A stretch of DNA of 64,000 nucleotides from Ridgeia piscesae (Eukaryota > Annelida > Polychaeta > Sabellida > Siboglinidae). Shown here piece by piece: positions 36,101 to 49,600 of this stretch. Each line of letters starts with the position of its first letter. Positions within the stretch are counted from its first letter, which is position 1. The position numbers and the translations under genes are program-made. The DNA is taken from positions 186,001-250,000 of the forward strand of contig JAODUO010000156.1 of NCBI GenBank assembly GCA_025642075.2, given 5' to 3'. The notes beneath the pieces are model-generated. The model saw nothing but the letters and a program-made list of their open reading frames with translations. It was not told the origin of the DNA and searched no databases.

Positions 36101-39100
36101 CTTTAATACATAATATATTGAAGTTGGCAAACATTTTTTATTGTATTTAGTTACTTTATTAAGCTCATAACAATGTTTTCAGTTTGACACTTTCCATTGG
36201 GCAATATGTTCAATTGGTAAACAAAACATCTTGTTTCATGACAAGTTTTATTGGCATTACAACTGCGTGCTCTGTCTGTAACTACAATGTCCTTTGTTGT
36301 TCTTATGTCCTAGACATCTCTTCCTGATATAAATGACTATGCTGGCTTATTCCAGGTGTAGGAGCAGACACTCCTTAAGTTAATAACAGTGGCTTACTCC
36401 AGGTGTAGGAGCGGACACTCCTTAAGTTAAAACAATGGCTTACTCCAGGTGTAGGAGCGGACACTCCTTAAGTTAACAACAATGGCTTACTCCAGGTGTA
36501 GGAGCGGACACTCCTTAAGTTAACAACAATGGCTTACTCCAGGTGTAGGAGCGGACACTCCTTAAGTTAACAACAATGGCTTACTCCAGGTGTAGGAGCG
36601 GACACTCCTTAAGTTAACAACAATGGCTTACTCCAGGTGTAGGAGCGGACACTCCTTAAGTTAACAACAATGGCTTACTCCAGGTGTAGGAGCGGACACT
36701 CCTTAAGTTAACAACAATGGCTTACTCCAGGTGTAGGAGCGGACACTCCTTAAGTTAACAACAATGGCTTACTCCAGGTGTAGGAGCAGACACTCCTTAA
36801 TAACACTGCCACAGCAGGTGCTACGAGACAGTCAAAGTAGGCCAGCAAAGTTGAACTGTTATCTCTAGAAGTAGACTCACCACTCCAACTGGATGTAAGT
36901 GCGGGAGTCTGGGGGGAAGAACCGCTTGTCAATGAAGTACAGCTGACAGTAGTAGTTGACCAACAGCTCCACTCCTGTCTCTGTACGAACTGGAGTCTGT
37001 ACTGCCTGACAACACAGTACAGTGTCAGCATTGTGTTCAGTTGGAATGTGTCAGCATTCAGTGGTACGGTTGAACCATTTTAGTATATAGTACAGTTGAT
37101 CATGTCAGTGCACAGTGCAGTCAGTTGGTATACAGAACAGTTGGATCCTGTTGTTAGTGCATAGTACAATTGGGTAATTTCTGCTCAAAGTACGGTGGAT
37201 CATACAATACAGTTTGGTCATGTCAGCATATAATACAATTGGATCATTCCAGCAAACAGTACAGCTGCATAATGTCAGCACACAGTACAGAAGGATAATG
37301 TAACTTATGTAAGCATCATATACATACATTAATACTTCTCATAGCAACTTACTGGTTCTCACGTTAGGTGCAGCTAAGCTGATCAACATAAACAATATTT
37401 ATGTATCTGACCTGGTATCTGGAAGATAAGAATGAAACTATTGTTGTGATTGGACGAACCTGGCGTAGGTCAGTGATCTGTTGCAGTGCTTCGGTGTAGC
37501 CCTGACTGTTCTCATGGTAGTGCTCCTTAATATACTCCTAGAAAGACACCATAAGTCATGACAGAGAACTTGGTTAGGAATTTTTTTTTTATTACTTTTA
37601 TTGTTTATTTGCATTTTTCCGGGAAGCTGAGATACTTTTTTAATACCACAGCCACTGTCGAAATTGTATTTCTGTGATGGTGTCTGTATTGTTGTATTCT
37701 TTTAGACATGGTATAAACATTGACTAATTTTGTTTATGTTTCTTTAGACATCGTGTGTTCATGTTCACTTACCGGGTAGACATTTTACAGACTCTGTGTA
37801 CTGTATATTCATGTTTGTCTAGACTTTTTACAGACACCGTGTATTGTATAGTGATGTTCTGTTAGACATTTTTCCTACAGAAATGTTCACAGATGTTGCT
37901 GCAGATGTTTACAGAATGTTAATTTTACTTTAGATATTTTACAGACATTGGGCATTATAATATCATGTTTGACTTAATATTTTCAGACACAGTTTAATGA
38001 ATTTGTACAGGTTTCTATGACCTGTTGACAACACAACCCTCTCAGAGAGCGTACTGCATTCTGGCAGGCCGGGGACCAAGGCCAGGAACTACCTCTGACA
38101 CATCACATGCAAGTTATCATAATCAAACTCATTATTACTTCACAATACCTATCAATTGTGAAAACAGTGCAAATTATTAACACACGTCTGACTCACATTC
38201 CAGTTCCAAGACGAAGCCCTTGAGTTCAAGGAATCCCAATACAATTATCCATTCTGTGATTCAACCATTCACATAACTCACTGAACAGTATTATGTAATT
38301 AGATAATTATGTAAAATTACATCCCAAATTCACCATAACTTGCTGGCAAGTGAAACTTTTATTATTGGATAAGCTGACATTTAGAGTTTCACAAGAATGT
38401 GTCGAGATAGATGAGACTGGTGTAATCAGCAGTGTCACCTGGTGTGTGAGGAAGTCATTGTGACACAGATGCAGACGTTAGGGCAGCTGCATGCCATCCA
38501 CTCACCCTGAACACAGGCTTCATGTCCACATCCTTTGTCTCCTTCAGTCCAAGAGGGATCATGGGCACATTCTTGATGGCACTGGGAACACACACAAACA
38601 TGTGACAGACCCACACACTACATAACCACTGTATGTGTCCAAACACTGTTTTTGAGTATCCCAAAAAGTACAAACAAATTCTATACTGGCCAGCTGTTAT
38701 TTTGTGTGTCGTAATTTATACATTCTGTAATGCAGTACCTATATATAATTATTTGGACACTTTCTTGGCCAAAGTTCAGTTTAAAAAAGGGCAAACTGAA
38801 AATGTCGTGGTTTTTGAGTCATTGAAGGCCATAGGATACATAGGAACAATCCAATCAAACATAATTTGTTCATGCATAGTGACAGTGCCCTAATATATGT
38901 CTGTGCCAAATTAGAAAAATAGATCCCAAAAGGTTTTTGAAATATGGGCGCTAACAGCGGATGGTGCACAGCTCATGGTGCATGCAGACTGGTGCTATAA
39001 CAGAAAATCTATATTTTTAGAATTAAAATATGTATTTATAAGTAACATACCTGGCTCCGTCGCTTCACAAAGTGCAATAGACTTGACCGTGCCCAAGTTG

Positions 39101-42100
39101 CTCGCCATAATTCATAAAATGAAAAAATTACCTATCCCCACAGCTCCCACCACTCCATCCAATCACTGAGTCTCTTCTCTTCGCACTTGGCAAAAAGGCT
39201 CATACTGGGAAGGAGGGAGGGTGATATGGTGAAGCAATGGAGCCAGGTAAGTATGTTACTTATAAATACATATTTTAATTCTAAAAATATATAATTTATT
39301 GCCTAACATAGACTTAGCCTGGCTCTGTCGCTTCACAAGGTGCAGAATCTAGATGAATGGATGGTGGGATATAGACAATGTTACCTCTAATGATCTCTAA
39401 TATTGGGTGCAGAATTGATTCTGCAGCCACTACCGGTCCTAGTTGAATAAGATCGGCAGAACAGTCCTTGAGATAAAAGTCCATGAAGGTGTTATGACAG
39501 CGCCAGGTATCAGCTCACGGAATCTGTTCCATGGAGGCCTGTCTATGCAATGCGAGCGATGCAGCCATGGATCGCACCTGGTGCGCCTTAACCTTGTGGG
39601 ACTCAAGGAGAGGTGTAGAGGAATTTGTGTAGCACTCCAGAATCGTTTCCAGATCCACCCGGAGATTGTGGACGGTACAATGTCTTGTTTATGCCCCAGT
39701 TTGAATGACACAAAGAGGAGGCGCTTGTGCTCCCTCCAAGGCATGGACCTGTCTAGGTAGAATCTTAGTGCCCATATTGGGAACAGGAGTCGGTCTTCAG
39801 CCATGCCATTGCTCAACTGATGGTTAAGTGTTGGAATTGTGCATGAAAGTACGCATTTCAGGCACTTGCCCAATACTTGTGTCTTTGATATGAATGACAG
39901 GTCCGTTGTAGTCGGGCATGTTCAAAGGGTTTCGCCCCAACGTTTGCTGGAAGTAACCGTGATGAGGAAAACTGTCTTCCATGTAAGCAGCTGATCCGAT
40001 GTTTGGGCTCGCATAGGAAATAACGTTGATGTGCCCGTTCCATTTCGATATTTCTAAATAGTGACTTCAGTGCAGGATTCCTCCCTACTTCCGCACCACA
40101 AGATCGATGGAAGTGACCCAGGCGTCTCGAAGGAGAGATCGCCGAATGCTTTCCGCACTCTCCATCGTGAAGGGGGGAATCTCTAGGAAGAAGTGACTGT
40201 AACACCCGGGAGATGTAGTGTCGCAGACTACCTCTACAACTTTGTTTGTTGCATGGACTGTATCAGTGACCGGGGGGCTGTGCGCTTCACGATAGAGCCC
40301 TTGTCTATAAACGCAGATGGGGCGCCCGTCATGGGGGGACACTCTCGGAACCGAAGACGGACATGGACTTCCAGAACATTGCACACCCACTCGCTGCATT
40401 TCCTTCGTCTCCAGACATCGCAGAACAGGGACAGAGTTCCCACCTTCCTTGTAAGCAAAGGAGGTAACACACCACCTGTCGTGGTATGTCTAGAGGGTCG
40501 AGGGTCGAAGGTCGCGTAACGATACGGCTGACCGGTGCCCTAGTCCTGGGACACAGGTAGTCTTGACCTGTGTCGTCGTCCTCCTCGTTGGTGAAAGGGA
40601 GGTCCTGAACCACGTTCTCTAGTGGCGAGAAAGGGCTGCTGACGCGAGAACGACAGTGGCATTGGTATAGCAGCCTGCCGTCATTGCGTGGATCTAGCCG
40701 GTGCTAACCGATGTGAAGCAGCACGTGTTTACCAACGGTAAAAGGTTCCAAGCCCCTCTATAGGGTATAGTCTCATTGCCGACTGGTCACCTTGTCCCGC
40801 AACAGTAGCTTAGTTGCGAGCTCATCGAATAGTGACGATGCCCCAAATGGAGCAGTACCAAAGCGTTCCCGTTCCTGTAGTGGCACAAGGGGAGAGACTC
40901 CTCATAGAGCTTGGTCCTGTTGATGCAGTAGGATGTTGTAGGTGATGGCGCAAGCCAAGGTAGCACCATCGTACCAGGCCGTTGCCACTGACTGAGACAA
41001 CTGTGAAGTTGCGAGGTCGCGGAAATACTTCTGCTCCGTGCTGAGTCATGCTCCCTGCCACCTGAGACAGAGAAATCTCAGTGAAGCTCTTATCTACAAC
41101 AGGGGAGTCTCGTGAAAACAGATAACCTAAAGAAGAAAGCTCTAACGAAGAGTGCAGGGCCTCTCTGGAGCGAAGTACCAAAGTTAATTGGTGCGAATTG
41201 CCCACCTGAGGGTTTTTTAATTCCTGCTGAAATTTCTGAAGTGATTGATCAATGCCTCAGAAAAAGGAAAACTAGGCTGGGGGAGCGACTTGTGTCAGTG
41301 TTGACAGACGTGGCACTGTGCGAGGGACAAGACTGTCAGTTGCCGGCAATTCATCACAGAGAAACGTGTGGGCCAGGATGACCTGTTCTGAATGTGATAT
41401 CTTGTCACATTGTTCGTTCGGTTGTACGGTAACTGATTGTGGAGCTGTATCAGTATGTTGTTCATGTTCGTCGACAGAACTCCAGGCACCATCGTCATCC
41501 GAACAGGAATACACGAGCCTATCATCAAACGCCACGTGGGTGCATAGGAGAACGGCAAGAAAACATAATTTTTGTCTGTCACGCTGCCGGACGTAACCGG
41601 CAGCTTCTGCCGGTGTACGGCGTGGGTACTCACCTACGTAATGTCACTAGTCGGGAAGTCATGTCCGGGAATCGCCTGTGTATTCCCGGGACCAACGTTT
41701 CGACGCCCAGTCAACCGTTAATTTCGGTGAAAACGGCGTCGATTCGCCGGCCGAAAACCGGCTCTTCCAGCCGCGAGTGGGTTGCGGGTCACGAAACAGG
41801 ACCCCATGTCGTGGAGTCGGCAAAAGCAAACTCCAGTTTTAAAGTGCCTAATTTTTCCCGTAATTGCAGCCTGTTTGTTTGGTTGCCTTTCCCGGAGACC
41901 GGGCGATCTCGACGATGTCGAGAAACGCAATTGTTGTAACGCATATTGACGACAACTGGTTGCGATCACCCTAAGCCTAGCCTATGGTTGTGGCGTTTTC
42001 TGATTGGCTTCGGTCGGTGACCTGCGCCGAACGGGGTAAATCTCCGGCTCTCCGGATAACCGGCCGGGTCTCCGGCCTCAGGTATAGATATGGCCGAATG

Positions 42101-45100
42101 GTGTTAATCTCCGAGGTTCGGCCGGACCTCAGCCTCGTCTCCGTTCTATTCGGAGGAATGTCATCGGTTTTCCGCCCGGGCCTGTCGGCGTAAGTCAATA
42201 GACATGGACTGCCGGGTATTTGCTCGGATTCTCTTTTGGGAATCCAACTGGCGGGACTATGTTTTGTCCGGCCAGTTCCATCAAACGCCTAGGTCGTACT
42301 AGGCCTCTGGGAGCACAACAGGGCCAATTATTCGCGCCCCCAACGACGGTTGAAACGTCGCTAATCGTGTGTTGATAATATCAGCTGGTCGCGAAGATGG
42401 TTGAGGAATATCTTCAAACCTGTACTATTGGTCACGGTCTTGGACCATCTCCGGGGATGGCACTGGAGAAAACCCAAGAAAGCTGCCGCGAGATATGCTA
42501 CATGTCTGTAGGCTAGCCCGCTTGTGGCTGCGCATCTAATAGCGCGGGTTGTAGCGATGTTATATGTGTCAGGCGCCTGCGTTTCTGAAACGGAGTGGCG
42601 TTTATACTATTCCATTCCATACTTAATCAGTCCACTGTGACCAAGTGTCGTACTTGTTGTCGATTGTAATACCATGACAAGAGACACCTGAGTCTTGTGC
42701 AGACGGTGGCGTGTTCGCGAGTCGTCGCCATTACAAACTGAAATGGCGAAGTCGAAAAACGGCTAATAATAGAAAAATACAACTGAAAATTGGTCTGTAA
42801 ACAGCCCATTATATTGCAGAGGTGAAAAGAAAAACAATAAACCGTAATTTCATTAAAACAAATTATGATATCAGCTCACAAAACTGATAAATACGGAGCT
42901 ACGCAAATGCAAGACTTAAACAATGGCGGCACCAAGTAAGAAGAGAAGAGACTCAGTGATTGGATGGAGTGGTGGGAGCTGGGAGGTAATGTTTTTCATT
43001 TTATGAATTATGGCGAGCAACTTGGGCTAAGTCTATGTTAGGCAATAAATTTGGTGCTTTTCCCATGGCACAGGTTTTGTATATAAGCAAGGGTAAATGG
43101 ATATGGTTTTAGAGTGTCACTTAGTGAAGAGTTCCTACTTGAAGTCCTGACAGATGCTGACTGGGCTGTTCAGATTTGCAAGTTCTTCTTTCAACAACTG
43201 AAGATTTGAGTTGACACATCCAAGTTCGTGGGCCACTGTCTCTCGCAGTTTTTTGTTGCTGGTGGCCCTGAAAACACAACCCATTTTCAATTAACCTGCA
43301 CAGCACAGCAGTTGTTTCACTGGTGTATCATTTCTTTTTGGGAGGATATAGAGAGAAACAGAATGTGTTCTGGTAATTACTGTGATACTGTACTAGAAAT
43401 TAAGAATGGACATGTTAACCACATGTATTCTCATCAATTACACTTACAGTCGTTTACTCGGTGTGCATTTTTCTATTTAAATTACTAGTTTTTGTATCCT
43501 AATGCGAAACCCACAATTAGTACAAACAATACACCCATAATTCGTTGGCTAGAGACCAGTGGAGTTACAAAGTTGTCTGCCTGTCTGCAACGTTAGCATA
43601 AACAAGGGTTATAAAGTTGTCTGCCTGTCTGCAACGTTAGCATAAACAAGAGTTATAAAGTTGTCTGCCTGTCTGCAACGTTAGCATAAACAAGGGTTAT
43701 AAAGTTGTCTGCCTGTCTGCAACGTTAGCATAAACAAGAGTTATAAAGTTGTCTGCCTGTCTGCAACGTTAGCATAAACAAGAGTTATAAAGTTGTCTGC
43801 CTGTCTGCAACGTTAGCATAAACAAGAGTTATAAAGTTATCTGCCTGTCTGCAACGTTAGCATAAACAAGAGTTATAAAGTTGTCTGCCTGTCTGCAACG
43901 TTAGCATAAACAAGAGTTATAAAGTTGTCTGCCTGTCTGCAATGTTAGCATAAACAAACACACATGCAGTGGCACGAACACTTTGTTAAGACCAGAAAAC
44001 AGTCTTTCAAGACTGTTTTACTGGGAGCACTTTCAAGTTAGACTCCTACTGCAGTATATAAAATACTGCAGCATTTAATATAAATTAAGATTCATGCAGT
44101 TCAATTTTTTTTATAAAATCACGAAAATAAGAACGCTTCCTCACACACCACCTCTGGAATTTTCGCTTCTTTGTTTCCTCGAGTGTGAGGTAATATACCA
44201 TAGACGTTAGCATCAGGTTGAGGCTGTCCATGTTATTCTGTGGTTGTCACACAGTTCCTTGATTAATGACAACCAATCAACATATGTTGGATGACAGCTA
44301 TGGAAATGCTTCAGCAAGAGTTGTTTATTTTCGATTGAATGCCAAAAACAAAATATGCATGGATTATGTACAGATAAATCGACGGAATTTGATGACAATC
44401 AGCATCTCATCATCGTCATTTCTCAACTTGGACTTAGAAGTTGAATTCACGTCTGCTACACCTTTATCAGTGTGATCAGTGACAGTAGTTGTTTCATGAA
44501 GGATACTGCAGTTTGTGAATTCAGATCATATAAGTTACATTACCCATCATCTGTCTATTGTTGACAGAACGACTAAAACAGACGACGTTTTGACGTCCCC
44601 AAAATAACGAAGTGAGCTACAAAGATGAAGTAATGTCTTGGACTTGGTTGGACTTAGTTTTCAGTCGATGTTAGCCAAATCCAAGAAAAATTACAAAATG
44701 CAGACAACTGTGATTTATTCGCTAAACACATGTATATTTAGGAATTGTTGTTAACCATATACAAAATTACAAAGAATATTTCTTTTTTTTGAACGAACAA
44801 ACCTCAGTGAATGGAAATAGACCGTTCATTAATAGATGCTGAACACTGTTTGCACTTCAGACTGTTGTTCGACTTGTCTATTCGGCTATTGTCAATAATA
44901 ATAGCCATAATAATAGCTTTATTCCCATGCTCTATGCAACATACAAGTATGTGTTACACTGCTTCTCTAGTTGTGTTTGAAACAATTGTTACCATTTATA
45001 GAATGAAGTATCAACCATCAATTGAATTTACAGTAATTTAATACAGGGAAATGATTGAACCAGTCAGTAGGTCTGTATATTTCATGTTACTGTTAATAAT

Positions 45101-46529
45101 GCCACATATCAATATATGAGGAACTGCAGTCAGCATAAAAATCTACATTTCATATAACAACAGCACAATTAGGTATTTTTTAAACAAACATTTCTCTAGC
45201 TCTACAATATAATCTGTGATAACCTAACACCAATCAAAATATATAAGTGTAAGAGCCATACAGTTATTTCATGATAACAGCTTTGAAAATTCTACCAGAT
45301 AGACAGGATTGATAGGTGAGCAAAATGTAGTAATTAATGTTTCATTCACATTATAAATTTTTGGTTCACATGTGACATTTTGTATAATCATGCCCTGCGC
45401 GTACACAACTGGTGACATTATGTACATAAATCATTATCACCTAGCATGCTTTCTGAAATTATATAACCCAAACAGTTCACATATTCTAACTCACATAGCT
45501 AATCATTACCAAGCATAAAACTAGAAAACTTTACGCGACCCTTAAAACTCTTCCTATTAATCATCATTACCATCAACATTTTTCCATTTTTTAAATTTAT
45601 AAAAACCGGGATGATCACCTAAAAAAAGAAATTTAAATTTCGTAATTTCGAAAATGTTTATAGTTGTATACAATAATAGGCCAGTAAGTTGGGGTTTTTA
45701 TTTTTTTAAACCAACGGGGCAACTTTTTAGTTTTAAAATTTTAAAATAAAAAATAAAGGGTTTAAAACTTTTAAAATTTCACTGAATTATTATAAAATTC
45801 TTTTGTATTGCAGTTTTTCCTCGGATTCCAAAAAGAAGGATTTTAAGGGGGAAAAAGTGTTAAAAAACTTCAATTGTAATACAAAATAAAACTTTCATCA
45901 TTTACCGGGACAGAAATGCTCAAAATGCAATTTAAATTTGAACGTTTCAGAGAACAGTAAACAACAACATGTGTACAGGTATATCATTTGATATCCCAAA
46001 AACAACTATTATTAGTAAATGAAAAGTGCCTAATAAATCTTTTATTTACTGAATAAATTGTTTGTTTTCAATACTGCGGATTGCCACATTGAAGGCATAG
46101 GAACAAGTATTATAAAAAACTTAAATGTGTGTCCCTGAATTTCATTACCATGTGGCAAAATATCATAATGTTTTGTGGGAACTTTTGAGAGAAAAGCCCT
46201 TTGTACCGGAGCCTGTTTTTATATCAACCCAAAACGGAACTGACTGCCTAATAAAACCCCGTTCTTTGACGCAATAAAAAATTTTTAAATGTGGTTGCCT
46301 TTATTAAAAAATTTTTGAATGGTCCAAGATTACGATAGTCTGAAAATTCACGTAAGTCTCATCAAAAATGTTGTGTTTGGGCTTCAAAGTGCCCTTTAAA
46401 GTGTTTATTCGGCCCATCGTTTTTACTCGGCCCCCAAATTCTTTGGGTTTTTAAAAATTTAAGGCCCACCTGTGTGTTTTTCAAAACCAGGGGATTTAAG
46501 GGTTTGGGGAAGAGGTATATAATATAATG

Positions 46530-46628
<99 letters not shown>

Positions 46629-49600
46629 CAGGGTGCGAAATAAGGCCAGTCCGATCGTCCGTGACGAGCAGTTTTAGAGCTCGGACTAGTAAGAGCAGTC
46701 CCTTTTACATAGTGCACCCTGTATATATATATATATATATAATTATATTGTGTATATAAATATGTTGTGCCTCTACATACACTCATACATAATTGATATA
46801 CAAATATTATTTCAAATGTTTGTGTTATTAAACGTGCGCCCGTTATAGTGTAACAAGTTAATTCCTCTATATGGATATTTTAGGCCTTACCACGTCTGTA
46901 TTGTCTGCGATTAGTTCCCTTTGAGATAAACAATTGTGCGTACATTTGTTGTTTAAGTTCAGTAGCACTAACGGCATCATAATAAATAGTGGCCTGCGCT
47001 AATCTAATTGAAGATGTTGAGCATATTGTTCCCTTTGAGATAACACCCTTAAATTGTGCATGCATTTGTTGTTTTATTGCATTAGCACTAACGGCATCTT
47101 TATAAACAGTGGGCTGTGCTGATCTAATTGAAGATGTTGAGCACATTTTCCCTTTGAGATAACACCCTTACAGTGTGCGTTTATTTGTTGTTTGATTGCA
47201 TAGCACTAACGGCTTCTTAATAAACAGTGGGCTGCCTACCTGCGCTAAACTAATTGAAGATGTTGAGCACATTGTTCGTTCTCAAAGCCTTCATGTCTTC
47301 ACCTGACTGCAACTTATTTGAACTTATGCAATGTGTGACAATCAATCTTTGGAGAAGGCTACATTATTTACCAATGTGTCTCATTCATACTTCACAATAG
47401 AAGATATATATATATATATTACACTCTAAAAAAAAAAAAGATCGCACATAAACACCACGCAAAAACGTTCAGCAACGTAAAATAATAATCACATAACAAC
47501 ACAAACGCCGCGCCATACACAAATTAAACCAAATATCTCGAATAATTACCATCAAACAATTTCGCAGTTGCATAAATTTCTACACATATCAGGACGGACG
47601 ATTCGGCCCATGTAGCTCGCCGGGAAACGTTGCAGATACGGATGATTCAGCACTACGAGCCAAGCTATTGTTAAAAAAACAATGTTTTAATGTACAGTTA
47701 ATTTTAACTTCCAGTTAGTTTAATAGAAGCATATATTAAGACTGTACAAACAGTCCCAATAGCATAGGATGGATCGAGATCGATGTGGGCCGATATAGAC
47801 TAGAAAGCTTAAAAGAACATAGAAGTCCATCTAACCTTTTATTTTTGTACACAAACACATATATTTAATTAGATTAGGACATGTAATTATATAAAATGAA
47901 ATGGTGGGCCGAGGTTGACGTGGGCCGAGGTTGACATGGGCTGAGGTCGATGGGCCGAGATCGACAAGGGCCGAGATCGACGTGAGTCCTTTGAACAACT
48001 ATAACTACACTGGCACCATGTATGTTATGAATTTGTTTATGTAAACCATCGCAATAAAATGTGACATGTAAACAACCCATTTACTAACTTATTTTAATAG
48101 ACAGAGCCATTAATGACCAAAACGGTGTGTCTAATTACACAGAGAATGGATATTTCACAAGTGTACTATGGGTTATGAATATTCTACAAATGACAGAATC
48201 TGGACAAAAATAATGCCTGCTCCCAAAGCTGTCAGCGGTGAAATGCCGACTCAGGCTTGCAAACCCGCTTCTCGACATGTTGCATTGTGGTTGTTTTGAT
48301 GACTGCAGGTTCCTGTTACTAAATATGGGACCACTTTATCATCTTTGGGTTACAACACTACAATAGTGTTACCAAATTATGTAGTGTTTTCAAACATCAA
48401 GCTGCCTTCTCGCTGGAAGTAACTAAACTCCCTGAATCACTAAATCAAATGTAAACACTAAAACAGGCTTTGCAAGGTCAAGCAGTTATGCTATAAAACA
48501 GATTGACTGATGCTATAGCTTATGTGCAACACATTTATTATATATCACACAAACAGACACAGTCATATAAATGCACATACAATATACCATACACTATCCT
48601 GGTGTTTCATCAATATTAATATTATCCACTTGGATGTAGCTTTCACACCAAGAAATGTTTGGGTCTTTATATAGCACTACAAGTGTACTATGCTGCCGAC
48701 AGCAGCAGCAGATGGATAAATCCTCCTCTCTGCTGCCCTCATGGTACGTGGTACGTGTGTGGTGAGTGTCGCTGTCCTGCTTCACCAGTGATGCAAGTGG
48801 TTCACCACTGTACACAGTGACAAACCAACAAGTTCTCACAGTCGCAACAGAACTCTCCAAATCTGAGTCACCAGAATCAAACTCAATGTCATCCATGTTA
48901 CCAGTGGTATGACAAAACTTAGTATGGTACATATTACATCATCAGTCCTTTCCAAGTGGCAGCCATGCACACTATTCACTTCAGGATTTAATTCGGAAGT
49001 TGACCAGATGGGCTGATTGTTAGATGGTAAACCGCGTGTAAAGCTGTATATATCAACTACACAACTTGTCACGGATTAAACCTGTTTAAATAGCATCATA
49101 TGCGGATGTTATTTATTTGGTTTAAATATTAATTTTATGGCAGAGATAATGCTGTTTGAACCATGACACTTGTAAACTGTTGATGTGTGGCATTGTGTAT
49201 GGCAGGGCAATCAGAGGTGACCACTGTTTATTGACCAGTGTTTATTCATGTGGACAGTTCCTGGTTGTGTGTCAGCTGGTGTTTACATCAATATACCAGT
49301 GTAGCTCTGGCCTATTTGCCTGGGCATTAACACGGTGATAAATCACAGCTCTCTACTGCCGCAGGGTAGCCATGCAATGGCTGTGTGTTGTGTAGGTGGA
49401 CTTTCACATCTGACAAACAGTTCTCTCCACCCTCTCACTGACTAACTCAAGGCAAATGGAGTTTTTTTCCCTTCAAAAGCTCACACCAAAAAATAACTAC
49501 TTCAGCTATGGTTTAAATATTCGAAAAAGACTTAAGCACTTATATGTATACATGTATACAAAATGTAAATGGACAAAATAATGAGACTGCTTTCTAAAGG

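Larger units (their letters stand above)
29046..36102. mobile_element. possible large element bounded by 20-bp inverted repeats and TTAA
   Basis: AGCTGCTCCCTCCACTCGTT follows TTAA at 29042-29045, and its inverted copy precedes TTAA at 36103-36106. TTAA borders are typical of piggyBac-like transposons. The 7.06 kb between is intronic and holds the hAT element 31882-33936 but no recognisable transposase. The two ends could belong to two separate short elements. Confidence 0.4.
39294..43050 (-). mobile_element. DIRS-like tyrosine-recombinase retrotransposon, internally deleted and decayed
   Basis: Bounded by a perfect 25-bp inverted pair (39294-39318, starting ATTTATTGCCTAACATAG, and 43026-43050). 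On the minus strand the order is gag-like text (about 41100-40800), reverse transcriptase start (40399-40085), then tyrosine recombinase (about 40060-39330). This order and inverted ends fit DIRS-type elements. RNase H and most of RT are missing, and frameshifts are frequent. It is GC- and CpG-richer than the host intron (intron 3 of rhophilin). Confidence 0.75.

Noticed and set aside
39443..42193. Plus-strand ORFs within 39.4-42.2 kb
   Set aside because: Antisense to the recombinase/RT remnants, or unsupported; the recognisable motifs are all on the minus strand.
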